Assembly: GCA_024637045.1 (NCBI GenBank)
Contig: JAGXFX010000020.1
Span: forward strand, 1-64,000
Length of the DNA: 64,000 nucleotides
Source of the DNA: Soehngenia sp.
Lineage (GTDB): Bacteria > Bacillota > Clostridia > Tissierellales > Tissierellaceae
Direction of reading: 5' to 3'
The notes beneath the pieces were generated by a model. It saw nothing but the letters and a program-made list of their open reading frames with translations, ran no database searches and had not been told where the DNA came from. Shown in pieces: positions 52,475 through 61,240 of this stretch. Both the position numbers and the translations under genes were made by a program. Positions within the stretch are counted from its first letter, which is position 1, and each line of letters begins with the position of its first letter.

Positions 52475-53395
52475 TTACAATCCAATTCCTGAACCCTGTC
52501 TAATATGGAGTTCCTTTAGTCGTTTGTCAATGGAAGCAATGACTTTTAGTTTATCCCTGCTCCACTGTGGCTCATGTAAAAGGGTTCTATCACCATCACC
52601 TGTTATCCTGTGAACTACCATTTCCTCAGGTAATATTGCCACAATTTCAGTCACAAGTTCTACATACTCCTCTCTTGTCATTAACGGAAAGGGTTCTCTC
52701 AGGTACATCTCGTACAAATCAGTGTCCTTTTGTATGTACATTGAATGTAATTTAATTCCCCATGTTCCGGTCTTTGCAACATATATTGCCGATTGTAGAA
52801 TCTGTTCTCTAGTTTCATTGGGAAGCCCTATTATCAAGTGTGTTACAGTTTTGATATTTCTATTCCTTAAGGCTTCTATTGCCTCTTCGTAAGTTTTTAA
52901 TGGATATCCACGTCTGATAAGTTTTGCAGTGTCTTCATGTATTGTCTGCAGACCCAATTCAACCCAAAGATATGTCCTCCTGTTTAGATCAGCAAGATAC
53001 TCCAATACATCATCAGGCAGGCAGTCCGGCCTTGTTGCTATTGCTATCCCAACTACTCCAGGATGCTTTAGTAATGGCTCAAAGATTTCCTTGAGCTTAT
53101 CTACAGGAGCGTAGGTATTTGTAAAGGACTGAAAATAGGCAATATATTTATCAGTTTTCCACTTTTGGCTTAATAAATCAATCTGTTCATTCAGCTGTTT
53201 CTCCAAGGTACCCGCTCTTGAAGCGAATTCACCCGCTCCTCTTTCTCCACAAAATATGCATCCTCTGTCACCTTTGTGTCCATCACGATTTGGGCAACTA
53301 AAGCCTCCATCGATTGAAAGCTTTGCGACTTTCCCGCCAAAGACCTGCCTTAAATACCCACTAAGGTTATTATACCTTTTTCCATCCGTCATCAT
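52475..53395 (-). CDS. Radical SAM protein, TIGR01212/YhcC family
   Basis: A 306-residue radical SAM enzyme. The cluster cysteines occur in CPNRDGHKGDRGCIFC near residues 34-49, a longer spacing than classical CxxxCxxC that is typical of the YhcC/Elp3-like group. Later blocks include WVELGLQTIHEDTAKLIRRGY and VTHLIIGLPNETREQI. The substrate is unknown. The ATG overlaps the glycerate kinase stop by 4 bases, so the two genes are coupled. Confidence 0.88.
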   Translation of the reverse strand: MMTDGKRYNNLSGYLRQVFGGKVAKLSIDGGFSCPNRDGHKGDRGCIFCGERGAGEFASRAGTLEKQLNEQIDLLSQKWKTDKYIAYFQSFTNTYAPVDKLKEIFEPLLKHPGVVGIAIATRPDCLPDDVLEYLADLNRRTYLWVELGLQTIHEDTAKLIRRGYPLKTYEEAIEALRNRNIKTVTHLIIGLPNETREQILQSAIYVAKTGTWGIKLHSMYIQKDTDLYEMYLREPFPLMTREEYVELVTEIVAILPEEMVVHRITGDGDRTLLHEPQWSRDKLKVIASIDKRLKELHIRQGSGIGL

Positions 53396-54522
53396 GATTC
53401 TTCCTCTGATGCAAAAAGGTGCGCCAAGGCTGCAATCATCCGTTCTGTGACCTCTTCCGGCTTATCCCACGCTGCACCATCACCGTAAGGATGATTAAAC
53501 AGAGCATAAATACCCCTGAATCCATTGGAATATAATTCCTCATAACCATTGGACAGACTTCCGAACACACCAATCACAGGTATATGATTTTTCTGTGCCA
53601 TTTCAACGGTTGCCATCATTCCTCTGTGCATTTTCCTAGGATTTCTGACTTCCTTCGATCCAACTATCACAAAATCTGCGTCCTTAATTTCTTCATATAC
53701 GCCAGTCATCCTAACGAAAGACTCAATAAAATATACAATTTCTGCCTTTAGAAAAGCAACTATACCTGCACCAGTTCCTCCACCTGCTCCAGTTCCTTTG
53801 ATTCTATCAACATCAACTCCTGTTGCTTTTTCCACTTCCATGGCATAGTTTCTTAAGCCTCTATCAAGAGACTGAATCATTAACGGGCTTGCACCTTTTA
53901 ATGGACCATATCCATATGCAATTCCCCTGACTCCTGAATAAAGATCTGTGTAATCCGTAACAAGAGTAAACCTGGACTCCTTAATTCTCTCATCTATTCC
54001 AGTAGTATCAATTTCTCTGATTGCATAAAGCCCGCTTCCATTAAGTGTAATTGAATCCCCCTCTCTATCCAGGAATCTATATCCAAGAGCAGACAAAAGA
54101 CCAACTCCACCATCATTTGTGGCAGATCCATGGGTAAAAATATAGAAGTCTCTTAAACCTCTGTCCAAAGCATCTTTTATCAAAAGTCCCGTTCCATACG
54201 TTGTCGTAAGCAATGGATTCCGCTCATCCTCCTGCAGCCTTTTGAGACCTGATGCTTCCTTAAGATCTATTACAACCTGGTTGTCTCCAAGAATTCCATA
54301 CTTTGCAGTTATTTTTCTGTAAAGAGGGTCTGTTGTCTCAGCTGTTACAATCTCTCCCCCAAAAGCACTAACCTGTCCAAGGGGGCTATCTCCGTTAAGT
54401 AAAGGGTATCCGCTTATTTTAGACATAGGTATTGATGATTTTATTCCCTTTTCGATATGTGTGACCGTATTTTCAGGTGTCATTACCTCTCCAAGGCCAC
54501 AATGTGCAATAACAATCTTCAT
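53392..54522 (-). CDS. Glycerate kinase (GlxK/GarK family)
   Basis: Phosphorylates D-glycerate. 376 residues with GDSPLGQVSAFGGEIV, THGSATNDGGVGLLSALGYRFLD (a THGSATNDGG version of the family's GGSATNDGG) and KGTGAGGGTGAGIVAFLKAE. The start codon is ATG behind a modest AGGGA site. It is followed directly by the radical SAM gene. The sequence is somewhat diverged at the N-terminus (HCGLGEVMTPENTVTHIEKG), so the exact substrate is less sure. Confidence 0.85.
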   Translation of the reverse strand: MKIVIAHCGLGEVMTPENTVTHIEKGIKSSIPMSKISGYPLLNGDSPLGQVSAFGGEIVTAETTDPLYRKITAKYGILGDNQVVIDLKEASGLKRLQEDERNPLLTTTYGTGLLIKDALDRGLRDFYIFTHGSATNDGGVGLLSALGYRFLDREGDSITLNGSGLYAIREIDTTGIDERIKESRFTLVTDYTDLYSGVRGIAYGYGPLKGASPLMIQSLDRGLRNYAMEVEKATGVDVDRIKGTGAGGGTGAGIVAFLKAEIVYFIESFVRMTGVYEEIKDADFVIVGSKEVRNPRKMHRGMMATVEMAQKNHIPVIGVFGSLSNGYEELYSNGFRGIYALFNHPYGDGAAWDKPEEVTERMIAALAHLFASEEES

Positions 54523-54624
54523 ATTTTTCCCTGCTTTCTGATTTCCAAAATTTCCGATACTAGGTTATCATCTATATGACTAATGTTACCCTGAATATTC
54601 TCTTTTACACGGGCAAAAAAATAA

Positions 54625-54640
54625 GCGGGGTTTCCCCCGC
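54625..54640 (-). terminator. Terminator after the flavodiiron gene
   Basis: GCGGGG with CCCCGC around a tetraloop (54625-54630 and 54635-54640), followed by a T7 run on the minus strand. Confidence 0.8.
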
Positions 54641-54645
54641 AAAGT

Positions 54646-55839
54646 TTATTTTTTGAAACTCTCTGCAAATCTCTTTCCAAAGTCTTTACATTCATCCATT
54701 GCCTCATCGTCTGGATTCCACAAGGACTTGATTCCCTCCTGTACAATCTCAAAGTTAGCTTCTTTTAATTTCCCTTCAAGTATTTCAATTGATTCACCAC
54801 TCCAGCCATATGATCCAAAAGCCGCAGCTTTCTTATTCTGAAATCCAAGGCCCTTGACCATTTCCATCAATCCACCAACAGCATGCTGTATGCTCTTGTT
54901 CACAGTTGAGGATCCAAGCAATATGCCTTTGGACTTGAATATTTCTGTAATAATGTCATTCTTGTCAGTTATGGCTGCATTGAAAAGCTTTACGGTTACT
55001 TCAGGATCGGTTTTTCTTATCCCTTCCATTATTCCTTCAGCCATTCTTCTTGTGCCGTGCCACATTGAATCGTAAATTATTGAAATCTGATTTTCCTGAT
55101 AATCATCCGCCCACTCCAGATATTTCTCAACTATCTGCGCAGGATTGTCCCTCCATATAATACCATGTGAAGTGGCGATCATACTTAGTGGAAGTTCAAA
55201 TCCAAGAATCTCATTTATTTTCATTGTAACCAGTTTACTGAATGGAGTAAGAATATTAGCATAGTATTTGATAGCTTCTTCCCACAGTTCACATTGGTCT
55301 ATTTTATCATTATAGAAAAACTCTGATGCATAATGCTGACCGAATGCGTCATTACTGAAAAGAATGTTTTCGCCACTCATATATGTCATCATGCTGTCAG
55401 GCCAGTGCAACATTCTTGCTTCAACAAAGGTCAATGTTGATTCACCAATTGAGAGTGTATCTCCAGTTTTTACCTCTACGAAATTCCAATCCTCGTGATA
55501 ATGACCTTGCAAAATTCTTTTTCCGTTCTTTGTACAATACACTGGTGTATCGGGTATTTCCTTTAACAACAAAGGCAGTGCTCCACTGTGATCAACTTCC
55601 CCGTGTTGGGCAATTATGTAGTCAATCTCATTAAGGTCAATTTCTTTTTTTAGATTGTCTACAAACTCTTGTGCATAAGGTGCCCATATTGTGTCTATCA
55701 AAACAGTCTTTTCATCTCTAACAAGATAAGAATTATATGATGATCCCTTATTGGTGGAGTATTCGTCACCATGGAATCTTCTTAATTCCCAGTCTATTTT
55801 CCCTACCCATTGTACCTTGTCCGTAATTTTAAAGCTCAT
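54646..55839 (-). CDS. Flavodiiron protein (FprA, oxygen/NO reductase)
   Basis: Cytosolic enzyme reducing oxygen to water or NO to N2O in anaerobes. 397 residues: metallo-beta-lactamase-like diiron domain with HGEVDHSG, LHWPDS, NDAFGQH and TSHGIIWR ligands, then a flavodoxin domain from about 250 (SIIYDSMWHGTRRMAEGI). No fused rubredoxin. It is divergent from a hemerythrin gene, which fits an oxygen/NO defence pair. Confidence 0.95.
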   Translation of the reverse strand: MSFKITDKVQWVGKIDWELRRFHGDEYSTNKGSSYNSYLVRDEKTVLIDTIWAPYAQEFVDNLKKEIDLNEIDYIIAQHGEVDHSGALPLLLKEIPDTPVYCTKNGKRILQGHYHEDWNFVEVKTGDTLSIGESTLTFVEARMLHWPDSMMTYMSGENILFSNDAFGQHYASEFFYNDKIDQCELWEEAIKYYANILTPFSKLVTMKINEILGFELPLSMIATSHGIIWRDNPAQIVEKYLEWADDYQENQISIIYDSMWHGTRRMAEGIMEGIRKTDPEVTVKLFNAAITDKNDIITEIFKSKGILLGSSTVNKSIQHAVGGLMEMVKGLGFQNKKAAAFGSYGWSGESIEILEGKLKEANFEIVQEGIKSLWNPDDEAMDECKDFGKRFAESFKK

Positions 55840-55929
55840 TGAAAACCCTCCTTTTATATTGTATATATGTTAACTCCCACTTATTTGGGGTAAACATTAC
55901 AGGAATGAAATACTAATTGAGGTGATACT

Positions 55930-56490
55930 TTGAAATCAATTGAAATTATGGTTAAAGAACATCAAAACATCCGAAGAATGCTCAAGGTCCTCAGGGAATT
56001 GTCTTACAGAATAATGACCGAAGGTAAATATAATCTGGAAGATCTTCCTGAAATCATTGAGTTTGTAAGAAACTATGCCGACAAACTTCACCACGGCAAG
56101 GAGGAGGATATCCTCTTTGAAGCAATGAACAACCAGATTGAGAAACTTTCAAAATCAGGTACCATAACTGGAATGTATATTGAACACGATCAAGGTCGCT
56201 TGTTCATTGCAAACCTCGAATCCGGTTACAAGGCTTTCAAGGAAGGCAACGACAGAGCAAGGCTGGATATTATCGCTAATGCAGTTGCCTACACAGACCT
56301 TCTTGACAGACACATTGAAAAGGAGAATACAGCACTTTACAAATTTGCTGAAAATATGCTCCCTGACGAAGTCAAGTCAAAGATTGACTCTGATTGTGAC
56401 AACGTCGAAAACGAAGCCACAAATTCAGGTACTCAGGCAAGATATCTAAACCTTTTGGATATTATGGAAAGTAACTACAGTACAGTTTAA
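55930..56490 (+). CDS. Hemerythrin-domain protein
   Basis: A 186-residue four-helix protein with likely diiron ligands in VKEHQNIRR, LHHGKEEDILF, IEHDQGR and RHIEKENTALY. The start codon is TTG behind GAGGTGATAC. It is divergent from the flavodiiron gene; both probably respond to oxygen or NO. It may bind or deliver oxygen or NO. Confidence 0.9.
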   Translation: MKSIEIMVKEHQNIRRMLKVLRELSYRIMTEGKYNLEDLPEIIEFVRNYADKLHHGKEEDILFEAMNNQIEKLSKSGTITGMYIEHDQGRLFIANLESGYKAFKEGNDRARLDIIANAVAYTDLLDRHIEKENTALYKFAENMLPDEVKSKIDSDCDNVENEATNSGTQARYLNLLDIMESNYSTV

Positions 56491-56507
56491 AGCCCTCTTT
56501 GGGCTTT
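56489..56507. terminator. Terminator between hemerythrin and Crp/Fnr genes
   Basis: A 7-bp stem AAAGCCC with GGGCTTT lies between convergent genes, overlapping the hemerythrin stop. Confidence 0.65.
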
Positions 56508-57183
56508 ATTCTATTTCTAGAAGCTTTTCCCCGTTCAGCACGTGGATCTTTCTGTGTCCTTCAAGTTTTATAATTCCCATTTCCTGAAGCAGACCTAGTT
56601 TTCTGCTTAGGGATTCCTGACTCATGCCCAAGTGGGATGCCCAGTCTCCCTTAGTCATTTCTAGGTTCACAAGACCATCTCTTTCCATATTCATTATGCT
56701 TTTTGCGATTCTTCTTTCCACAGATGAAAGACTTATATCCTCTACAAGAGTTTCTGCTTTTTCAAGTCTCTGACTAATTTCCTCCAGTATTTTTAAAGAA
56801 ATTGAAGGAAACCTTGCTATCAATCCTTTTATATCCTGACCGTCTATCTTGCACATAATTGTTTTTTCCATGGCTACTGCAGAATCCTTTGTCAGCTCTT
56901 TGGAAAAAAGAGTCAGTTCTCCAATAAACTCACCCGGTCCCAGAATCCTTAAAATCTGTTCCTTTCCGGATTCGCTGGTTCTAGTGATTTTAACTCTACC
57001 CTGGTGAATTACATAAAGACTGTCATGTCTGTCTCCTGCAAGATAAATGGCCTCACCTTTATCCACGTGCTTTTCCATTGTGATCATTGCAATCTCAGAC
57101 ATCTCTTCCTTTGTTAGATTGCTGAAAATTGGTACAAGCTCTATACAATTCTGGTTTTCTCTTTCATGACAGTTACATTTCAT
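56506..57183 (-). CDS. Crp/Fnr-family regulator with FNR-like cysteine set
   Basis: A 225-residue regulator: cyclic-nucleotide-binding fold (about 18-130), dimerisation helix, and C-terminal winged helix (TKGDWASHLGMSQESLSRKLGLLQEMG) with the E-SR contact residues of FNR. Three N-terminal cysteines (C3, C5, C13) plus C111 are placed much like the four cluster ligands of E. coli FNR, so an iron-sulfur sensor of oxygen/NO, or a metal site, is plausible. It is the last gene of HMA-ATPase-regulator, starting 2 bases after the ATPase. The palindrome TTTGACCTAGGTCAAA upstream of the operon is its likely site. Confidence 0.88.
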   Translation of the reverse strand: MKCNCHERENQNCIELVPIFSNLTKEEMSEIAMITMEKHVDKGEAIYLAGDRHDSLYVIHQGRVKITRTSESGKEQILRILGPGEFIGELTLFSKELTKDSAVAMEKTIMCKIDGQDIKGLIARFPSISLKILEEISQRLEKAETLVEDISLSSVERRIAKSIMNMERDGLVNLEMTKGDWASHLGMSQESLSRKLGLLQEMGIIKLEGHRKIHVLNGEKLLEIE

Positions 57184-57185
57184 TT

Positions 57186-59066
57186 CTATTCTCCAGTCTG
57201 TAAAACTTTTTTCCTCGTTCTTCCCTTATCTCCATAACCCAGCAGTCTGACTGCATTTATGATGACCAGCAATACACTTATTTCGTGGACCAACATACCG
57301 AATGACAGATTAACAGTTTTTACAAGCACACCAGCTAGAAGCAATGCTGCGACTCCTAGTGCAAAGTAGATATTCTGTTTCATATTTGCTACAGTCGCTC
57401 TGCTTAGTCCAATTGCATGAGAGAGTTTTTTAATTTCTTTAGACATTAATACAACATCTGCAGTTTCCATTGCCACATCTTTGCCTGCTCCACCGATTGC
57501 TATTCCAAGATCAGCTGATGCTAGTGCAGGCGCGTCATTGACACCGTCACCGACCATACCCGTAGCTCCATATTCTTCCTGAAGCTCCATCAGGACTCTC
57601 ACCTTGTCTTCAGGTAAGAGTTCAGCGTAATAGTCGTCAAGTCCAAGTTCTTCTGCTATTGCCTTTGCAGCTCTTTCATTATCGCCTGTGAGCATTACAA
57701 CTTTTTTTATTCCAAGGGATTTGATGTTTTGAATCAATAATTTAGCATCTTCCCTAATAACATCCGCTATTGCAATGATACCCAGTACATTTTTATCTAA
57801 TCCTACCAGAATTGCCGTCTGGCCCTTATTTTCCTCATCTTGTAGGGTGTTTTCAAATTGATCAAGATCATATCCGTTTTCCACAAAAAGCTTTCTGTTT
57901 CCAAGTAGATACTCCTTGCCTTCAATCTTCGCTTTTATTCCTTGCCCCGTAAGAATCTCTGCTTCTTCAACAACTCCTTTGTAGTCCCCGAGGATTTCGT
58001 CAGCATGGTTTATTATGGCTCTTCCCAGTGGATGCTCTGAGTAGCTTTCACCAATAGCTGCAATTCTAAGAAGCTCATTCTTGTCAATTCCTAGTGCAAG
58101 GACTTCTGTCACCACTGGTTTTCCGATTGTCAGGGTTCCAGTCTTGTCAAATGCCAGCACCTTTATCTTCCCTAATTTTTCCATTATTTCTCCGCCCTTG
58201 ACAAGTACTCCGTGCTTGGCACCATTGCCAATTCCGGCAACTATTGAAACGGGAGTTGATATTACCAATGCTCCAGGGCATGCTATTACAAGCAATGTCA
58301 GGGAAAGAACCAGGTCTTTTGTGAAAATGTACAGTACAGTTGACAGTATAATTATTCCAGGAGTATAGTATCTTGAGAATTTTTCCAGGAACTTCTGTGT
58401 CTTTGCCTTCTTGTCCTGTGCATCCTCAACCATTTCAAGTATTCTGGCAAAAGTTGTATCATCCCCTACCTTGTCAGCTCTTATTTTCAGGTATCCTGAC
58501 TCAAGAATCGTACCTGAGAACACCTCATCCTCTTTTACCTTTGAAATCGGAAGTGATTCTCCTGTTATTGCAGCCTGGTTTATATAAGCGTTTCCTTCAA
58601 GTACAGTTCCATCCACTGATACCTTTTCTCCCGGCTTTACAATAACAACTTCACCCTTAAGGACATCTTCTGGAGAAACCACGACTTCCTTTCCTTCTCT
58701 TATAACCCTTGCAGTATCTGGTGCAAGATCAAGAAGTGCCTTGATTGATGACCTTGTTTTCTCAATTGTTCTAGACTCAAGGTAATCTCCAAACATGAAC
58801 AGGAATGTTACAGCAGCTGCCTCCCAGTACTCTCCGATAAACAAGGCTCCTGTGACTGCAATCGTAACGAGAGCATCAATTCCTACTACTTTGTACTTTA
58901 ATGCTTCAAATGCATTTTTAAAGATGGGAAGACCTGCCACAAGAGTTGTCGCAAGCATAAATATTATCGTCAAGGGTGCATACCCGGATATTTCCTTAAG
59001 GATAAATGATATTATCACAAGGATTGTAGCCAGTATCACTCTGTGCTTTTTATTAATCTTTGGCAT
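57186..59066 (-). CDS. Heavy-metal P1B-type ATPase with CPG motif
   Basis: A metal-exporting ATPase of 626 residues. Phosphorylated Asp307 (DKTGT), TGES, GDGVNDAP and the SEHPLG segment are present. The membrane metal-site motif reads ACPGALVIS (263-265 CPG) rather than the usual CPC or SPC. There is no fused N-terminal metal-binding domain: that is encoded as a separate small gene 19 bases upstream. ATG follows GGGAGGAG. It is cotranscribed with the HMA protein and a Crp/Fnr regulator. Metal specificity is open because the CPG motif is not diagnostic to me. Confidence 0.9.
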   Translation of the reverse strand: MPKINKKHRVILATILVIISFILKEISGYAPLTIIFMLATTLVAGLPIFKNAFEALKYKVVGIDALVTIAVTGALFIGEYWEAAAVTFLFMFGDYLESRTIEKTRSSIKALLDLAPDTARVIREGKEVVVSPEDVLKGEVVIVKPGEKVSVDGTVLEGNAYINQAAITGESLPISKVKEDEVFSGTILESGYLKIRADKVGDDTTFARILEMVEDAQDKKAKTQKFLEKFSRYYTPGIIILSTVLYIFTKDLVLSLTLLVIACPGALVISTPVSIVAGIGNGAKHGVLVKGGEIMEKLGKIKVLAFDKTGTLTIGKPVVTEVLALGIDKNELLRIAAIGESYSEHPLGRAIINHADEILGDYKGVVEEAEILTGQGIKAKIEGKEYLLGNRKLFVENGYDLDQFENTLQDEENKGQTAILVGLDKNVLGIIAIADVIREDAKLLIQNIKSLGIKKVVMLTGDNERAAKAIAEELGLDDYYAELLPEDKVRVLMELQEEYGATGMVGDGVNDAPALASADLGIAIGGAGKDVAMETADVVLMSKEIKKLSHAIGLSRATVANMKQNIYFALGVAALLLAGVLVKTVNLSFGMLVHEISVLLVIINAVRLLGYGDKGRTRKKVLQTGE

Positions 59067-59084
59067 AATCTTCTCCTCCCACTA

Positions 59085-59297
59085 TTACTTTTCCTTCAAT
59101 ACCTCAAAACCAAGCTTTGCGATGCTGTTCTTTATTGTCTCGGAATCAACTACATTTTCATCATATTCAAGTTTAATCTTTGATGAATTAAAGAGTACCT
59201 CATACTCTTTTACACCCTCTGTCTTCTTGAGCATTCCCTCTAGCTTCATGGTGCATGATGGACATGTCAATGTGTCCAACTGATATGTTTTTTTCAC
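59085..59297 (-). CDS. Heavy-metal-associated (HMA) domain protein
   Basis: A 70-residue metallochaperone-like protein with motif TCPSC (a CxxC metal site) and the usual ferredoxin-like pattern up to KLGFEVLKE. GTG at 59297 follows AGGAGGAG and is preferred to the frame from 59354. It precedes the P1B ATPase and is probably its soluble or detached metal-binding domain. Confidence 0.88.
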   Translation of the reverse strand: MKKTYQLDTLTCPSCTMKLEGMLKKTEGVKEYEVLFNSSKIKLEYDENVVDSETIKNSIAKLGFEVLKEK

Positions 59298-59357
59298 TAT
59301 AACTCCTCCTTTGTTTTCTTTGTTGTCTTCATTATAGGATAATTTACCCACCAAAGC

Positions 59358-59373
59358 TTTGACCTAGGTCAAA
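59358..59373 (-). promoter_or_regulatory. 16-bp palindrome, candidate Crp/Fnr operator
   Basis: TTTGACCTAGGTCAAA is a perfect palindrome 61 bases upstream of the HMA start. Its TTGAC-N4-GTCAA form is close to the FNR/CRP-type TTGAT-N4-ATCAA site, and the operon encodes such a regulator. Confidence 0.7.
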
Positions 59374-59453
59374 ATTTATTGAAAACATATGACCACGATT
59401 TATCCTTATAGATAATCCGTGGTCATTATAGTCATAAATACATCTAATTACTT

Positions 59454-60482
59454 CTACATGTTGTTATACTTGATAATATGGTCAACAAACTCGTTCACAT
59501 CTTCTTTGGTAATATCAAAGGAAGTAACAAACCTTACCTGCCCTGCTGATGGATCAGTAACATAGAATTTAAAATCTTTTAAAAGATAATCAATCAGTCC
59601 TTTGTCCATGTATGCAAAAACCATATTTGTATCTACTGGAGCAAACAAGCTTACTCCTTCCTGCTCAGAAATCCTCTGTGCAAGATATTTCCCCATCTGA
59701 TTTGAATTTCTAGCATTTTCAATCCAGAGATCATTTTCCATGTATGCAATAAACTGCGCACTTATGTACCTCATTTTTGAAACAAGCTGCATTCCCTGTT
59801 TTCTGTGGAACAGATAGCCTTTTCCAAATTGCTTATTAAGTGATACGATGGCTTCTCCCATCATCATGCCGTTCTTGGTTCCTCCAAAGCTCAACAGGTC
59901 AACACCAGTATCTGTAATCATCTCTTTTAAGGTAGTTCCCAACGCTTCAACTGCATTGGCTATCCTAGCTCCATCAACATGCAATAGCATATCGTTCTTG
60001 TGGGCAAAATCTGCCAGGGCTTTAATTTCTTCAACTGTGTAAAGTGTTCCCATTTCAGTTGTCTGAGAAATTGAAATTACTTTTGGTTGAACCGAGTGCT
60101 CATCTCCCATTACCTCAAGCTGGGGTACGATGTCATCCAGTGAAATTTTCCCTTCATTGTCTCGAACATGAATTATTTTGTTACCTGCATATTTTTCCAT
60201 CGCACCGCATTCATCTACATTTATATGTGCAGTGTCCGCTGCTACAATTCCTTCATATGATCTTAGCAATCCAGAAAGTCCAATTACATTTGCAGCCGTA
60301 CCGGTCGTTACAAAGAAAACATCTGCATCGCAACCGAGAAGTTCTCTGATCATTTTTTCAGCTTTTTCGGTAGTTTCATCCTCTCCATATGCATGGGCAT
60401 ACCCTTCATTCGCTTTTATTATTGCATCAAGTATTATTGGATGAACTCCCGAAGTATTGTCACTCTTAAACATTTTCATCAT
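59454..60482 (-). CDS. ltaE: Low-specificity threonine aldolase
   Basis: PLP enzyme splitting L-threonine/allo-threonine into glycine and acetaldehyde. About 342 residues with SDNTSGVHP at the start, FFVTTGTAANV, LHVDGARIANA and the PLP-lysine segment LSFGGTKNG. ATG at 60482 follows GGAGG; the frame to 60506 is unsupported. Single gene, divergent from plsY. Confidence 0.92.
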   Translation of the reverse strand: MMKMFKSDNTSGVHPIILDAIIKANEGYAHAYGEDETTEKAEKMIRELLGCDADVFFVTTGTAANVIGLSGLLRSYEGIVAADTAHINVDECGAMEKYAGNKIIHVRDNEGKISLDDIVPQLEVMGDEHSVQPKVISISQTTEMGTLYTVEEIKALADFAHKNDMLLHVDGARIANAVEALGTTLKEMITDTGVDLLSFGGTKNGMMMGEAIVSLNKQFGKGYLFHRKQGMQLVSKMRYISAQFIAYMENDLWIENARNSNQMGKYLAQRISEQEGVSLFAPVDTNMVFAYMDKGLIDYLLKDFKFYVTDPSAGQVRFVTSFDITKEDVNEFVDHIIKYNNM

Positions 60483-60584
60483 TATTCCTCCAATCATTTC
60501 TTCCATTATACTATAAATGTTCCGATTTCTCTATTTTACCTTATTATAATATAGTATAATCCAAGATAGAAGAGGTGATTTGGT

Positions 60585-61208
60585 ATGCTTTCTTATTTTT
60601 ACATAATAATTATTGGTTATTTATTTGGTTGTCTACAGTCTGCATATATTTATGGTAGAGTAGTGGAAAAAGTTGATATACGAACTTTGGGACACAAGAA
60701 TGCAGGTGCTACAAACGCTGCACAGTCACTTGGAATTACTGTAGGAGTGATTGTTGTTATTCTGGATATATTAAAAGCGGTTGCAGCAGCAGCCCTTGTA
60801 AGGTATCTTTTCCCAGGACTCATTGAAACTGATGGCATGCTGCCAATCTATGTTAGTGGAGCGGCTGTTGTACTTGGCCATAACTACCCTTTCTTTATGG
60901 GATTCAAGGGTGGAAAAGGTACTGCCTCCACTGTTGGAATGCTTTATTCAATCAATATAATGCTGGGTGCAATAAGCATGCTTTTAATAACTGCGCTGAC
61001 AATCACAACTGACTATATTGTTTTTGGTACATTGGGGCTTCTACTGCTACTTGTTGGGGCGACGGTTTTTTATGATTTTGGTATTCCCTGTCTGGTAATA
61101 GCAATTATACTAGCAGTACAGTCCATTTACAAGCACCTGCCTAATTTAAAAAGAATCTATCGCAAGGAAGAAAAAGGTTTAAGAGCCACAATTAAAAAGC
61201 AACCATAG
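60585..61208 (+). CDS. plsY: Glycerol-3-phosphate acyltransferase PlsY
   Basis: Membrane enzyme transferring acyl groups from acyl-phosphate to glycerol-3-phosphate. 207 residues with five or so helices. LGHKNAGATNAAQSLG stands for the family's GSGNxGATN motif, with GHNYPFFMGFKGGKGTAS as the second active-site loop. The H-K-N form of the first motif deviates from the usual G-S/N and is worth noting. ATG follows AGAGGTGATTTGGT. Confidence 0.88.
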   Translation: MLSYFYIIIIGYLFGCLQSAYIYGRVVEKVDIRTLGHKNAGATNAAQSLGITVGVIVVILDILKAVAAAALVRYLFPGLIETDGMLPIYVSGAAVVLGHNYPFFMGFKGGKGTASTVGMLYSINIMLGAISMLLITALTITTDYIVFGTLGLLLLLVGATVFYDFGIPCLVIAIILAVQSIYKHLPNLKRIYRKEEKGLRATIKKQP

Positions 61209-61233
61209 GGTTTGTAATCCCATGGTTGCTTTT
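61195..61233. terminator. Bidirectional terminator between plsY and the helicase gene
   Basis: A long stem AAAAGCAACCAT-GGG with CCCATGGTTGCTTTT, with one bulged base, lies between convergent genes. Confidence 0.8.
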
Positions 61234-61240
61234 ATCTATG

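Noticed and set aside
54519-54752. A 77-residue ORF between glycerate kinase and the flavodiiron gene
   Set aside because: It overlaps the flavodiiron 3' end in another frame and spans that gene's terminator; no ribosome site.
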